From the NCBI GenBank assembly GCA_964508195.1, contig CAZDSH010000001.1, forward strand, positions 165,240 through 229,239: a stretch of DNA of 64,000 bases, written 5' to 3'. Each line of letters starts with the position of its first letter. The stretch's first letter is position 1. A model generated the notes under the pieces. The model was not told where the DNA came from. It searched no databases and worked only from the letters and a program-made list of their open reading frames with translations. The position numbers and the translations under genes are program-made. Origin of the DNA: JAAYEV01 sp964508195. GTDB taxonomy: Bacteria; Bacillota; Clostridia; Ch29. This document shows positions 34,692 through 44,251 of the stretch, piece by piece.

Positions 34692-35461
34692 ACAGCATCC
34701 TCCTCCTCTTTCCCCAAATACGCCTCAATTACCCTGGGGTTGTTTTGTACCTCCCGAGCCGTTCCCTCGGCTATCTTGGTTCCATAATCAATTACAAATA
34801 TGTTTTCTGATACCTTCATTACAAGGCCCATATCATGCTCAATAAGAAAAACGGTTATTTTTCTTTCGTCCCTAATTCGCCTTATGAGTTCCACAAGCTG
34901 CATCTTTTCGTCGTAGTTAAGCCCCGCCGCTGGCTCATCCAGTAGCAACAATTTCGGCTGCGTTGCGAGGGCCCTAGCCCATTCTACTCTTCTTTGATCG
35001 CCATAGGGCAGGTTTTTCGCTACCCTGTTCTTCTTGTCCAATATACCGACAAAATCCATACATTCCAGGGCCACTTCCCTGATTTTTTCTTCCTCTTCCC
35101 TTTGGGCCGACGATCGCGCAACAGCGCCGATAAAACCTGCCGATGTACGGCAATGCATGCCAGACATCACGTTTTCCATAACCGTCAAATTTTTAAATAA
35201 TCTGAGATTTTGGAAAGTCCTGGCCATACCCATCATCGTAATCTTGTGGGGTTTTAATCGCATAACACTTTTACCCCGGAACAGTATATCCCCCTCCTGG
35301 GCTCTATAAAAACCTGTTAGGCAATTAAAAAGTGATGTTTTACCTGCACCGTTCGGGCCTATAAGACTCTCTATAGAACCTTCTTTTATACCAAAACTCA
35401 CTTTATTGACTGCAGTGAGTCCGCCGAACCTTAACGTTAAATCTTTAATATCTAGAAGCAT
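34688..35461 (-). CDS. livG: Branched-chain amino acid ABC transporter ATP-binding protein LivG
   Basis: First ATPase of the importer, 257 residues. Walker A GPNGAGKTSLFN (about 35-46), LPYGDQRRVEWARALA in place of the usual LSGGQ signature (typical of LivG), Walker B LLLLDEPAAGLN, and FLIEHDMGLVM are visible. The TFQNLRLF Q-loop region also fits LivG. Follows livM after a 44-base gap. Confidence 0.95.
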   Translation of the reverse strand: MLLDIKDLTLRFGGLTAVNKVSFGIKEGSIESLIGPNGAGKTSLFNCLTGFYRAQEGDILFRGKSVMRLKPHKITMMGMARTFQNLRLFKNLTVMENVMSGMHCRTSAGFIGAVARSSAQREEEEKIREVALECMDFVGILDKKNRVAKNLPYGDQRRVEWARALATQPKLLLLDEPAAGLNYDEKMQLVELIRRIRDERKITVFLIEHDMGLVMKVSENIFVIDYGTKIAEGTAREVQNNPRVIEAYLGKEEEDAV

Positions 35462-35505
35462 CTTAATTCACCCCGTCTGATAAATATTTTCCCCCACTGC
35501 AGGTA

Positions 35506-36522
35506 TCAAGTATAGCGTTCAGGCCAAAGTCCCTGGGGACGGTATATCATCAATATTAACAATACCAGACCGAATATTAACATTCTATACTGCCCAATAC
35601 CCCTAAAAACTTCGGGGAAAATAACCATTATAAAGGCCCCAAGCACCACACCTGGAATCTTTCCCATGCCGCCGAGTACAACCGCCAACAGGATCATAAC
35701 CGACTGGGTAAACAAAAAGGATTCCGGTGATATTGCTGTCATTTTTATCGCCATAAAAGAGCCTGCCAGTGCTCCGAATACCGAGCCTATTATAAACGCG
35801 TACAGGCGCACTGCGACCACATTAATGCCCATGGCCTCTGCTGCATCCTCGTCCTCCCTTATACATTTCCATGCCCTTCCCAACCTCGAATCATTAAGCC
35901 TGTAAGAAATAAATATAGCGAATATCGCTAATATAAAGAATGCGTAGTAGTAATGGTTTATCCTATAAAGGGTCAACCCAAAAAACGAAGGCCTATCTAT
36001 ACCGACTAACCCCGTAGCGCGTCCAGTTATGGCCATATTCCTTGCAGCTAACCTCGTCATCTCGCCAAAGCCCAAAGTAACTATAGCCAGATAATCGCTT
36101 CTTAGTTTCAATGTAGGGGCACCTATTGCCAACCCTGCAATAATCGCTGCAATAACGCTGATAGGCAATGTAAACCAAAAACTGATACCATAACGAACGA
36201 TCATTATCCCTGATGTATATGCACCTACTGCAAAAAAGGCGGCATAACCGAGGCTCAAAAGCCCGGCGAACCCTACTATTATGTTAAGCCCAAGGCACAC
36301 GGTTACGTAAAACCATACGTTAGTCATTACCTCTGTTATGTACATATTGGTTTTTGTGGGCAAATAAATTAATATAGCCACGGCAACGAATAACACGCTA
36401 TAACGAATCTTTTTATTGTCAAACAATTCATACAATTTGTTAATAAGTCCTGTCGCAGACTTATCCTGTTCTATAGTTGTTTTTTCAGTTGCAACCTGTG
36501 CGAATGTTTGTTTTTCCTTCAT
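35506..36522 (-). CDS. livM: Branched-chain amino acid ABC transporter permease LivM
   Basis: 338-residue permease with about nine to ten hydrophobic segments and the family core YLAIVTLGFGEMTRLAARN (about 142-160) plus RLGRAWKCIREDEDAAEAMGI, the coupling-helix EAA-like block. A hydrophilic N-terminus of about 45 residues precedes the first membrane helix. It begins five bases after livH ends, so the two permeases are co-translated. Confidence 0.95.
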   Translation of the reverse strand: MKEKQTFAQVATEKTTIEQDKSATGLINKLYELFDNKKIRYSVLFVAVAILIYLPTKTNMYITEVMTNVWFYVTVCLGLNIIVGFAGLLSLGYAAFFAVGAYTSGIMIVRYGISFWFTLPISVIAAIIAGLAIGAPTLKLRSDYLAIVTLGFGEMTRLAARNMAITGRATGLVGIDRPSFFGLTLYRINHYYYAFFILAIFAIFISYRLNDSRLGRAWKCIREDEDAAEAMGINVVAVRLYAFIIGSVFGALAGSFMAIKMTAISPESFLFTQSVMILLAVVLGGMGKIPGVVLGAFIMVIFPEVFRGIGQYRMLIFGLVLLILMIYRPQGLWPERYT

Positions 36523-36527
36523 AGACT

Positions 36528-37445
36528 CTACATCCTTTCGCTTTCTTTTTTGCCTAAAAGCCCGGTAGGTTTAAATATAAGTAAAAGAATAAGCACCAAA
36601 AAGGAAAATACATCTTTCCATTCCGAGCCAATAAAGGGAATCTGTGTCCCGAAGGATTCCAAAAGGCCTAACAACAAACCCCCTAACATAGCACCGGGGA
36701 TTATTCCTATGCCCCCTATAACAGCAGCAGTAAAGGCTTTAATTCCTATTACAAAACCCATAAAAAAATGTATGCTTCCGTAGTACACCCCCGCCATCAT
36801 CCCCGCAGAGGCGGCTAACATCGAACCGACGAAAAACGTAAGAGCAATTATTTTGTTTACGTTAACGCCCATTAGGAAACAACAGTCGCGATCCATGGAA
36901 ATAGCCCTCATAGCTTTGCCGTACATAGTTCTCGTAATGAATAGGTGCAGTATCAGCATAAGGGCTACCGCCGCTACTATTAAAATAGCCTGGGTATGGG
37001 TTATAAAGATACTGCCCAGGGCAAAGCCCTCATATCCCAACCCCGTATGGTACGCTCTGTATTCCCCGGAAGTAATAACCATTACTGAATTATATAAAAC
37101 CATGGAAACCCCTAGGGCGGTGATCAAAAGTGAAAGCCGTGGCGCACCACGTAGGGGCTTGTACGCAACCCTTTCAATGATAACACCTAATATCCCTACA
37201 ATAATCATGGTAATCAACATTGCAACTATTATCCCGATCCATCTGTTGCCAATGAATGTACCCTTTAGAAGGGCTAACAGAGTTAAACTGCAAAAACCCC
37301 CCACCATGTATATATCACCATGGGCGAAGTTTAGCAGTTTAATGATACCATAGACCATCGAATAGCCCAGGGCAACGAGACCGTAAAAAGACCCTAACAG
37401 CAAGCCGTTAAAAAGCTGCTGGATGATAATCTCTTGTAAAGACAT
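36528..37445 (-). CDS. livH: Branched-chain amino acid ABC transporter permease LivH
   Basis: 305-residue permease with about eight hydrophobic segments. LLNFAHGDIYMVGGF (about 41-55) and GKAMRAISMDRDCCFLMGVNV (about 184-204, coupling region) are typical of LivH. The ATG at 37445 with AAAGGGTGAG before it is preferred to the frame opening 11 codons upstream. Preceded by the binding-protein gene livJ. Confidence 0.94.
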   Translation of the reverse strand: MSLQEIIIQQLFNGLLLGSFYGLVALGYSMVYGIIKLLNFAHGDIYMVGGFCSLTLLALLKGTFIGNRWIGIIVAMLITMIIVGILGVIIERVAYKPLRGAPRLSLLITALGVSMVLYNSVMVITSGEYRAYHTGLGYEGFALGSIFITHTQAILIVAAVALMLILHLFITRTMYGKAMRAISMDRDCCFLMGVNVNKIIALTFFVGSMLAASAGMMAGVYYGSIHFFMGFVIGIKAFTAAVIGGIGIIPGAMLGGLLLGLLESFGTQIPFIGSEWKDVFSFLVLILLLIFKPTGLLGKKESERM

Positions 37446-37521
37446 AAGCTCACCCTTTCCTATGTTGAAAGTATACAAAGATTAGGGGGGCATAAGGCCC
37501 CCCTTAACCTAGGTTAACAGG

Positions 37522-38685
37522 CTATTCTACTAAAGTCCATTTACCGCCTACACCTTTAAGGGTCATAAAGTTACTTTCTTCTAGCACCTTTTCCGGTGTA
37601 AAGGTAATCGTCGAACAAAGGGTTTCGAAACCGTCGGTCGTTTCAATGGCCTTGAGAAGCGCATCGGGATCGGTGCCCCCAGCCCGCTCTATTGCGTCAG
37701 CTAAGAGATAAGTACCGTCATAGGCAAGCCCTGAATAGGCACCTGGCTCCTGGTTATATTTATCCCTATAGGCATTGATAAATTTCTGGGCCGCTGGCAG
37801 ATAATCGACTACCGGAGGCGATGTGCAATACACGCCCTCCCCTGCTTCACCGGCTATTTCTAGAAGTTCTACCGAAGCGGAACCATCAGCAACGGTTATT
37901 TCTCCCTTGTACCCGCCACGACGCAACTGCATTATCAACATAGCACCGTCGGCATGGTATGCCGTCCAATATACGCCCTCAGCGCCGGATGTCCTTATCT
38001 TTGTAACCAATGCTGAGAAGTCTTGCTCACCCTTGTTACATACATCGTAGGATGCAACTTCGTGGCCCCTCTTAAGCCATTCCTCCCTCGTCAGCTCCGC
38101 CAGGTTTTCGGAGAAACCGTCCCCTTGGTGAACAAAACCTAGCTTTTCGACACCGAGCCTTTCAAAACAATCCGCCGCCGCATCCGCCTGGTGATAACCG
38201 GGGCTATTTATTAAAAATGCCCAACCGGGGTTTTCATCGATTAACTCCGTGGAGTTTGCCGCTGTGATTATAAAGGGAATCTTCGCATCGCCATAGATCT
38301 TAAGGGCAGGTATAGTCGCCCCGGAACAGTAGCCCCCTAATACGGCCACAACTTCCGATGATACGAGCTTACTTGCTGCGGCAGTGCACATCTGTGGATC
38401 ACAGCCGTCGTCCCCTAGCACAAACTTCAGCTCTTTGCCTAATACTCCCCCTGCTGCATTTATTTCATCCGCCGCGATCTTCATCGCGTTTTCCATATCC
38501 TTCCCGTATGTAGCCTCAGATCCTGTAACAGGCACCATTATACCTACTAGTATTTCGCCGTCAAACTCCGGTCCTTCAACTTCATCGTCCCCGTTTTGTG
38601 ATGGTGCCGGGGGCTGGGTACAACCAAAAACCCCGGACACAATAAGTACAACAGCAAATGCCAAAACCCAAAGTCTTTTCGTCAT
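37522..38685 (-). CDS. livJ: Branched-chain amino acid-type substrate-binding lipoprotein LivJ
   Basis: 387-residue lipoprotein of the type I periplasmic-binding fold. The signal peptide ends in the lipobox VFGC, so Cys22 would be lipidated by Lgt (encoded in this window). The mature part opens with IPVTGSEATYG-like motif (GIMVPVTGSEATYG) and contains GYCSGATIPALKIYGD, typical of the LivJ/LivK group. Ligand cannot be read from sequence. The position next to hypD/hypE makes proline or hydroxyproline-related amino acids possible substrates as well as Leu/Ile/Val. AAGGAGG precedes the ATG. Confidence 0.92.
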   Translation of the reverse strand: MTKRLWVLAFAVVLIVSGVFGCTQPPAPSQNGDDEVEGPEFDGEILVGIMVPVTGSEATYGKDMENAMKIAADEINAAGGVLGKELKFVLGDDGCDPQMCTAAASKLVSSEVVAVLGGYCSGATIPALKIYGDAKIPFIITAANSTELIDENPGWAFLINSPGYHQADAAADCFERLGVEKLGFVHQGDGFSENLAELTREEWLKRGHEVASYDVCNKGEQDFSALVTKIRTSGAEGVYWTAYHADGAMLIMQLRRGGYKGEITVADGSASVELLEIAGEAGEGVYCTSPPVVDYLPAAQKFINAYRDKYNQEPGAYSGLAYDGTYLLADAIERAGGTDPDALLKAIETTDGFETLCSTITFTPEKVLEESNFMTLKGVGGKWTLVE

Positions 38686-38715
38686 TAACTTAACCTCCTT
38701 GTTTTATTTGTTTAT

Positions 38716-38749
38716 CCCCATCGGTCTTTATAATTTTTAACTGATGGGG
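38716..38749 (-). promoter_or_regulatory. Hairpin in the livJ leader
   Basis: Arms 38716-38725 and 38740-38749 pair over ten bases (CCCCATCAGT type, one G-T) around a 14-base AT-rich loop. It stands about 20 bases before the livJ ribosome-binding site and could be an operator or an mRNA stability/attenuation element. No T run follows. Confidence 0.4.
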
Positions 38750-38852
38750 GGGAAGCAGAAACCACCGTGTATCCATCATATTTGTTTTGTGTAATATATA
38801 TAGTGTAGGATATATTATCTTAAAAACGAAAAAAGATAGTCCCGGTAATTAT

Positions 38853-38880
38853 TTAATAGAATCTTTATCATCTTTGTCAA
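38853..38880 (-). promoter_or_regulatory. Candidate sigma-A promoter of the liv operon
   Basis: Minus strand TTGACA (38880-38875) and TATTAA (38858-38853) with 16 bases between. It would give a leader of about 160 bases before livJ, containing the hairpin at 38716-38749. Confidence 0.55.
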
Positions 38881-39212
38881 AGTGTTAAATTTTAAACAAG
38901 GATAATCTATAAAGGACTCTTAAAGAAACAAATTGAATGATCTGTATAATTTTTAAACATCATAATGGATAAAGTGCCTCAGTAAGTAAAAGTCGGTTAG
39001 AATTTTTTATCCTAATCGTTTTCTTATGAGGTTATCAAAGAACGATAATCAATCTGCTTGGAAGAGATTGCAGTATATGACTTAAACTACATATTTAATT
39101 ACCACGGCTTGTTTATGCTTATATAGGAATATACCATTTTTATTTATATTTGTAAAGTAAATTTTAAAAATTATCCCGGTAGGATCGCCCTAAAACCCCG
39201 ATACAGTGCCCC

Positions 39213-42200
39213 TTAGGGCCTTATCTTGGCGAATAGATCCATTTTTAAAGTTTGTCCGCTTTTTTGATCCTTTGTCGATATTCCTTGAAATTTCTGATAG
39301 TTATAAACAACGCCATCGTCAAGGTCAATATTTGGATTTTGTTTTATAGCCTTCAAAAGAACCCTATCATAGATAATGCATTCATTTAATCGTCTCTTAA
39401 TACATGCCCTTAGGTTATTATTATGGCTTAAACGCAACTTTTGCCGGTAAAGCTCTATAGTTTTCCTCAGATATTTTTTTCGTATTACCCTAAGGTTCGC
39501 AATTTTTAAATTATGCAAATAAACAAGACCTCTAAACCCCTTTTCCCCACCGGAATCGAGTAGCCAGTATATGGGCCTCCTATTATACCTTAATAAATGG
39601 TCCTTGTAAAAACTATCTTCCAGATACCTCCGCAGGGTTTCAATGTTAGTTTCGTGTCCCCTTCTACCGAGGCAATGGGCAATAAAATCTATATTTAAGG
39701 CTAGAGTTCTCTTGCCAAAAATCCCCTCAACAAAACTAATGAACATGCCAAGTAAGCTTTCCTCAGAACATCCGGCCCCCGTTATGGGGATTATATTATC
39801 CTCCATTGCCGCCCTAAAAGCTTCACATACCGAAACATCGGTAGAATTGCCAGAAAAGCCGTCCCCTACCGAATAACGCCCAAACATACATCCTACGGCA
39901 TAGGATATAAAGGATTTCATCGCTTCCGCTTTATCCGGCCTGTGTATTGTTATGTCCTTATCCCTTACATCGGGCTTTAAGCATCCCTCTAGACGAAAGA
40001 GTTTTATAAATATATCGTTCAATTTTTCTTCATTCCGCTTAAGGTTGCACGTTAATGTATCTATACGGCGTACCCAATTCGAATAGGCCCCTTTAACGGT
40101 AACGGCATCCTCCCTGAACCGTAGCAGTGGATGCTTTTTAAAATCCCAGGATATCTCCTCTAAGTCCCAACATTCCTTCGATATATCCACATTTGCCCGG
40201 GAAATTTTGATTATTTCATCCCTTAGGGCATCGTCTTTTATACTGGGGAAGGGTAAATTCTTTATATCCCCCACCTGTATGTTAAAGGTTGGATTTAATA
40301 GTTTAAGAAACATTTGCGAAGGTTTGCTGCATAAAAAAGCCAGCAACACGAAAAGCTCATCCCCCGGGGCAAATATCGAAGATCCTGCAACATCAAAAAT
40401 GAACCCCGGCGGTGAATACCTTACGCCCAGGTCCGCCGATATAAACGTATATGTAATAGATTCCTTAAAGTAGTATTTTATATTTTTAATGGTTCTACTA
40501 TAACTTCCGTACAGAGAAGACGCCAATTCCTTTAGCTCTTTACCGTCCCGCTCCCAATTCACCACCATTACGTTATTGCCAAACCACTTTCTATAGGGGC
40601 CACCTTTATTGTACGGAAACCACTTACAACGACTTTGTATGGATTCATCGGCGTTTTTACATCTAAAACCGATGCTTTTGTGAGGTACTTCGTACCAATA
40701 CCTTATAAATCTTTTATTGTCAGACGTAGCCATACCCTGCCTAGGCTTCGCTATATCTCCGAGCTTTTTATTTTCTACAAAGGCCGCTATAACACTTTTA
40801 TCAGCCCAATAGGCCACGGGTTTACCGGGTATATTATAAAGTTCGGATATAGGGACCACATAGCGCCTCACCTTTATATGGCTGGCTTCTTCAGCTAGGA
40901 AGGCTCTTTCCTTTTCCCTGGCATTGCCGCAATCTTGGAGATCCATAAATATAGTTGGATACCCCTTTGTTACGGCCTTTTTCGCAATAAAGGCCGTAGA
41001 TTGGACTATAGTACCTACACTTTCTCCGAATACGCCGGTACCTAAATGCAACATGCTGTGTATGGAACATTTTTTAAGGAATTGTTCCCTGAACTTCTCA
41101 TAGCTTGATAAAAACATCCATGAATGTTGATTAATAAGTGCGAAATATCCGCCCTTTAACGTTCTTTTTAATGCTACATCCATAAAAACTGTGAATAGAT
41201 CGTATTTTGAATGTTTATAGTGGGCATTAAGATAGTCCCCAAGTCTTGAATTCATACCCCTTATGCCCATATAAGGGGGATTAGTAACCACTACATGGTA
41301 ACTATCGAGCATAATTCTTGCTTGTTCTATAATACGGAGCACCCGTTTAAAAACGGAATAGGGCCCCTCCGAGCCGTTATTTATCCGCCCCAATTCTTTG
41401 CTAAGATCTTCCCACCATACCTGTAAAGGTTCAATGTCCATGTCCCCGATCACCGTTATAGAGCCAAATTCCCGAGCATTACGGAAAACCTCTAGCAGTT
41501 TTCCTATATCCTTTATAAAGGCCCCCGGCAATGGTCTATTGTTACCGCCTTTACGAATCAGATAAACTATATCCTTAACGGATAGATCATCGCTCTCATG
41601 GAAGAGCCGTAGTTTCGATATTATTTCTTTATTGAAAAAAGCCTTATCTTTAGTCCTTCCCTTCATCATAAGAGCAAAATGTGCAATAGCCGCCGCCCTA
41701 GAGTCTATATCAACGCCGTAGAGGTTTTTGTTTATTATAAGGCGGGGTATAAGGTCTTTTTTGTAACCCTGGCTCAAATATATGTCGTATAATACATCGA
41801 AGGCATATACGAGGATATGACCACTCCCCATAGCAGGATCAATAAACTTAATGTCCTCGGGACGTAGTCCGTTTTTCATCCCCTTGGCATACAGCGGATT
41901 TATCCTCTTTAATTGGCCTTTCGCCCCGAGCCCAACCCCATCCCCCGCCCCGGCGTACTCCCTTTCCCGGGTTTTTATCCTGTTATCGTCTATATAATAA
42001 CGCCATCGTGACCTTAAACCGTCATCATGATGGGCCTCGTACCAAAGCCTGCCTAGGGTGTTTTCCACCATGTACTTCACTATCCAATCCGGGGTAAAAA
42101 ACTGAGTCGCCGCGGGAATGTCCTCCTTCATTATCTTCTTTTTATTCTTAAGACCTTTATAGATTTTATCCTTTTTAGGGGATATGAAATACTGGTACAG

Positions 42201-42719
42201 CCATCCGATTATTTGCACATTATCTATAAAATATTTCCGATCAATATCATTTATTATATCCCTAACAATTCCTTCGCCTTTATCAATATCTTCGGGTAAA
42301 AGTAATCCTTCATAACCTAGGCAATTCTTAAACATAGCAGGACTCACATTCACAAGTTTTTTGCATTGTTCATTTATAGTGCGTTTATAGTGCCTGTTAT
42401 CAGCATCATCCCATTTAATAGCAGCCTCCGGCCCTAGGAATCCATTCACCTCCATATATCTTATACATATAATACGGTTAAACCAAAGGCAGGCAACGTC
42501 CTCTACAACCTGTTCTAAACCCCTCTTTGCTATATCCCTACAAAGGATATCCAAGGGAGTATTTTTTTTGGTACCTTCGACATCTGGGGTCAATCCCCGG
42601 GTCTTATCGAGTTTAGTGGTAACCCTATTGGCACCGAGGGAAATCGCCCTTTTAGTGATCTGTTCAATTAGAACCTTTCTCGCCCTTAACGCATAAACTC
42701 TTAAAATGCCCTCTTCCAA
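39213..42719 (-). CDS. pglX: PglX-like adenine-specific DNA methyltransferase (solitary)
   Basis: 1168-residue N6-adenine methyltransferase. Landmarks: QFFTPDWIVKYMVENTLGRLW (about 207-227), SAM-binding motif DPAMGSGHILVYAFDVL (about 296-312), catalytic motif NPPYMG (about 482-487) and a C-terminal half that probably contains the target-recognition part. Length, order and the opening ARKVLIEQITKRA match PglX of BREX-1 systems. None of the other BREX genes (brxA, brxB, brxC, pglZ, brxL) is in the window, nor is a restriction subunit, so this is an orphan or a type IIG-like enzyme. It ends in a basic, helical tail. No phage-type neighbours. Confidence 0.85.
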   Translation of the reverse strand: MEEGILRVYALRARKVLIEQITKRAISLGANRVTTKLDKTRGLTPDVEGTKKNTPLDILCRDIAKRGLEQVVEDVACLWFNRIICIRYMEVNGFLGPEAAIKWDDADNRHYKRTINEQCKKLVNVSPAMFKNCLGYEGLLLPEDIDKGEGIVRDIINDIDRKYFIDNVQIIGWLYQYFISPKKDKIYKGLKNKKKIMKEDIPAATQFFTPDWIVKYMVENTLGRLWYEAHHDDGLRSRWRYYIDDNRIKTREREYAGAGDGVGLGAKGQLKRINPLYAKGMKNGLRPEDIKFIDPAMGSGHILVYAFDVLYDIYLSQGYKKDLIPRLIINKNLYGVDIDSRAAAIAHFALMMKGRTKDKAFFNKEIISKLRLFHESDDLSVKDIVYLIRKGGNNRPLPGAFIKDIGKLLEVFRNAREFGSITVIGDMDIEPLQVWWEDLSKELGRINNGSEGPYSVFKRVLRIIEQARIMLDSYHVVVTNPPYMGIRGMNSRLGDYLNAHYKHSKYDLFTVFMDVALKRTLKGGYFALINQHSWMFLSSYEKFREQFLKKCSIHSMLHLGTGVFGESVGTIVQSTAFIAKKAVTKGYPTIFMDLQDCGNAREKERAFLAEEASHIKVRRYVVPISELYNIPGKPVAYWADKSVIAAFVENKKLGDIAKPRQGMATSDNKRFIRYWYEVPHKSIGFRCKNADESIQSRCKWFPYNKGGPYRKWFGNNVMVVNWERDGKELKELASSLYGSYSRTIKNIKYYFKESITYTFISADLGVRYSPPGFIFDVAGSSIFAPGDELFVLLAFLCSKPSQMFLKLLNPTFNIQVGDIKNLPFPSIKDDALRDEIIKISRANVDISKECWDLEEISWDFKKHPLLRFREDAVTVKGAYSNWVRRIDTLTCNLKRNEEKLNDIFIKLFRLEGCLKPDVRDKDITIHRPDKAEAMKSFISYAVGCMFGRYSVGDGFSGNSTDVSVCEAFRAAMEDNIIPITGAGCSEESLLGMFISFVEGIFGKRTLALNIDFIAHCLGRRGHETNIETLRRYLEDSFYKDHLLRYNRRPIYWLLDSGGEKGFRGLVYLHNLKIANLRVIRKKYLRKTIELYRQKLRLSHNNNLRACIKRRLNECIIYDRVLLKAIKQNPNIDLDDGVVYNYQKFQGISTKDQKSGQTLKMDLFAKIRP

Positions 42720-42746
42720 AGATGCACCCCCTACGGTTTTGTTTCC

Positions 42747-43163
42747 CTAGGACGTTAAAAACTCCTTTACTATGCTGACTATATCCCTATACCCGTCAAT
42801 ATCCGCTGTTATTTTCTCCAAGGGACAAAGATCCCTTTGCTCTTTATTCAGTATCCCCGGTACTAAACTGTCCATAGAATAATGGATACCGTCCTTTATA
42901 AGTAGCTCCATCGCCGGCTTACTTAGGACCGGCGTATATACACCATTAACTTCTGCATATATGCAAAGGGCCGCCGCAGCCTTGCCTATAACCCTATCAG
43001 CAATAGAACCCCCCTTAGCGTCGTAGCCTAATTCAGTGATCGCATCAAAAAGGGGCCTTATACCCATCCCTTTCTTACTTAAAAGTATAAGGCCATCCTT
43101 AACTATCACAAGGGAATCCTTGCCTTCTTTAAGCTTTTTCGTTGCTATTTCCAGATCTCTCAT
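42747..43163 (-). CDS. DUF1893 family protein
   Basis: 138 residues; the opening DLEIATKKLKEGKDSLVIVKDG and the middle GGSIADRVIGKAAAALCIYAEVNGVYTPVLSKPA match the DUF1893 family. That family has a cytidine-deaminase-like fold in my recollection, and function is unassigned. GGGGAGCGCTCT precedes the ATG. The gene overlaps the end of the upstream ECF S-component gene by 35 bases, so the two are co-expressed; it could be linked to handling of the imported compound. Confidence 0.8.
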   Translation of the reverse strand: MRDLEIATKKLKEGKDSLVIVKDGLILLSKKGMGIRPLFDAITELGYDAKGGSIADRVIGKAAAALCIYAEVNGVYTPVLSKPAMELLIKDGIHYSMDSLVPGILNKEQRDLCPLEKITADIDGYRDIVSIVKEFLTS

Positions 43164-43677
43164 AGAGCGCTCCCCTTTCGACCATCAATACGAGTACTGG
43201 AATTAGCACTAACTGTAGTACGATCCCCGGCAGCCCGGTCACTATAGCCCCCTTAACATAGAGCATGGGCTCCAGTTCAAACCCGAAGAACTGCATCATC
43301 ACGTATGCAGCTACACCAAGGGCAATCCTGCCGGATATCATTGCAGCGATTAAAGACAGATACGTATTCCTTTTTAGGGCCCTATACATAAGCCCCGCTA
43401 CGAACCCATAAACCCCTAGCTCCACTACCATAGGGGGCAATATAGGCGGCGACATAGGCGGCATCCCCGTAAGGAAATGGCTTATGATAGGGGCTATTAT
43501 ACCCACGTATAAGCCGATAGCCGGGCCTACCAAAAGCCCCGCGAGTATTACCGGTATATGCATGGGTAGTATCACTGTCCCCCCTATGCCTGTTAGATGA
43601 AAAATCTGTGGAAAAGATATGGCTAATGCCAGGAAAAAAGCCCCGTGCAAATAATGTTTAAATGGAATTTGACGCAT
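43129..43677 (-). CDS. ECF transporter S component
   Basis: 182-residue membrane protein with about five to six helices and the S-component pattern: LPMHIPVILAGLLVGP (about 40-55), then GIIAPIISHFLTGMPPM and PMVVELGVYGFVAGL. It would bind a vitamin-like substrate and dock on a shared EcfA/A'/T energising module that is not encoded here. The substrate cannot be told from sequence; no riboswitch was recognised upstream. The ATG at 43677 has TAAGGAGGTATAAT before it. Confidence 0.85.
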   Translation of the reverse strand: MRQIPFKHYLHGAFFLALAISFPQIFHLTGIGGTVILPMHIPVILAGLLVGPAIGLYVGIIAPIISHFLTGMPPMSPPILPPMVVELGVYGFVAGLMYRALKRNTYLSLIAAMISGRIALGVAAYVMMQFFGFELEPMLYVKGAIVTGLPGIVLQLVLIPVLVLMVERGALYERSGNSNEKA

Positions 43678-43766
43678 ATAATTATACCTCCTTATCAGTA
43701 TTGTTCTATTCATATTTTTGTAATACATTTTCGTTTGTACCGTACCTATTTATATTATAAATATTT

Positions 43767-44228
43767 TTAGCCGCGACATACGTCTATCCATTCGCCCTTA
43801 GTCAAATCCTTCATATCCGCCGGTGCAATCTCTAACGCCGTATTCCCCGACCCCGCTGCGGGGTATACGCTTTCGTATTCCCTAAGGGATACATCCAAAT
43901 ACACGTCTATAGGGGTTTTAAGCCCGAAGGGGCATACGCCGCCTACGGGATGCCCCGTGACCTCTAATACTTCATCGGCGCTTAACATTTTTGCCTTTGT
44001 TTTGAATTGCTTTTTAAACTTTTTATTGTCTACCCTTGCATCGCCCTTTGTAACTATAATAATGTCCCTATCCTTCAGCTTAAAGGACAAAGTTTTCGCA
44101 ATCCTACCCGGTTCAACTCCGACGGCCTTTGCCGCTAGCTCTACCGTAGCCGAGCTTTCATCCAGCTCGATAATAGGATCTTTGTTCCATTTCTCTAAGA
44201 AAAACCTCCTTACATCTTCCACCGCCAC
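43767..44228 (-). CDS. YbaK/EbsC family aminoacyl-tRNA deacylase
   Basis: 153 residues of the YbaK/ProX editing fold. Conserved blocks are RIAKTLSFKLKDRDIIIVTKGDARVDNKK (in parts, about 42-70, with the catalytic-type Lys) and TGHPVGGVCPFGL (about 91-103), plus the late GSGNTALEIAP. Such stand-alone domains hydrolyse mischarged Cys- or Ala-tRNA(Pro). Start is GTG at 44228 after GGGAGATGG. Between the DUF3810 gene and the ECF gene, all on the same strand. Confidence 0.92.
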   Translation of the reverse strand: MAVEDVRRFFLEKWNKDPIIELDESSATVELAAKAVGVEPGRIAKTLSFKLKDRDIIIVTKGDARVDNKKFKKQFKTKAKMLSADEVLEVTGHPVGGVCPFGLKTPIDVYLDVSLREYESVYPAAGSGNTALEIAPADMKDLTKGEWIDVCRG

Positions 44229-44251
44229 TTATATCCATCTCCCTTTATAAA

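Larger units (their letters stand above)
38686..39212. other. AT-rich intergenic region between pglX-like gene and livJ
   Basis: 527 bases, no gene. It holds the livJ leader with a hairpin, a likely livJ promoter, and on the pglX side a possible terminator: GCCCTAA arms at 39187-39193 and 39213-39219, weak. The rest is strongly AT-rich without open frames or a recognised riboswitch or T-box motif. Confidence 0.5.
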
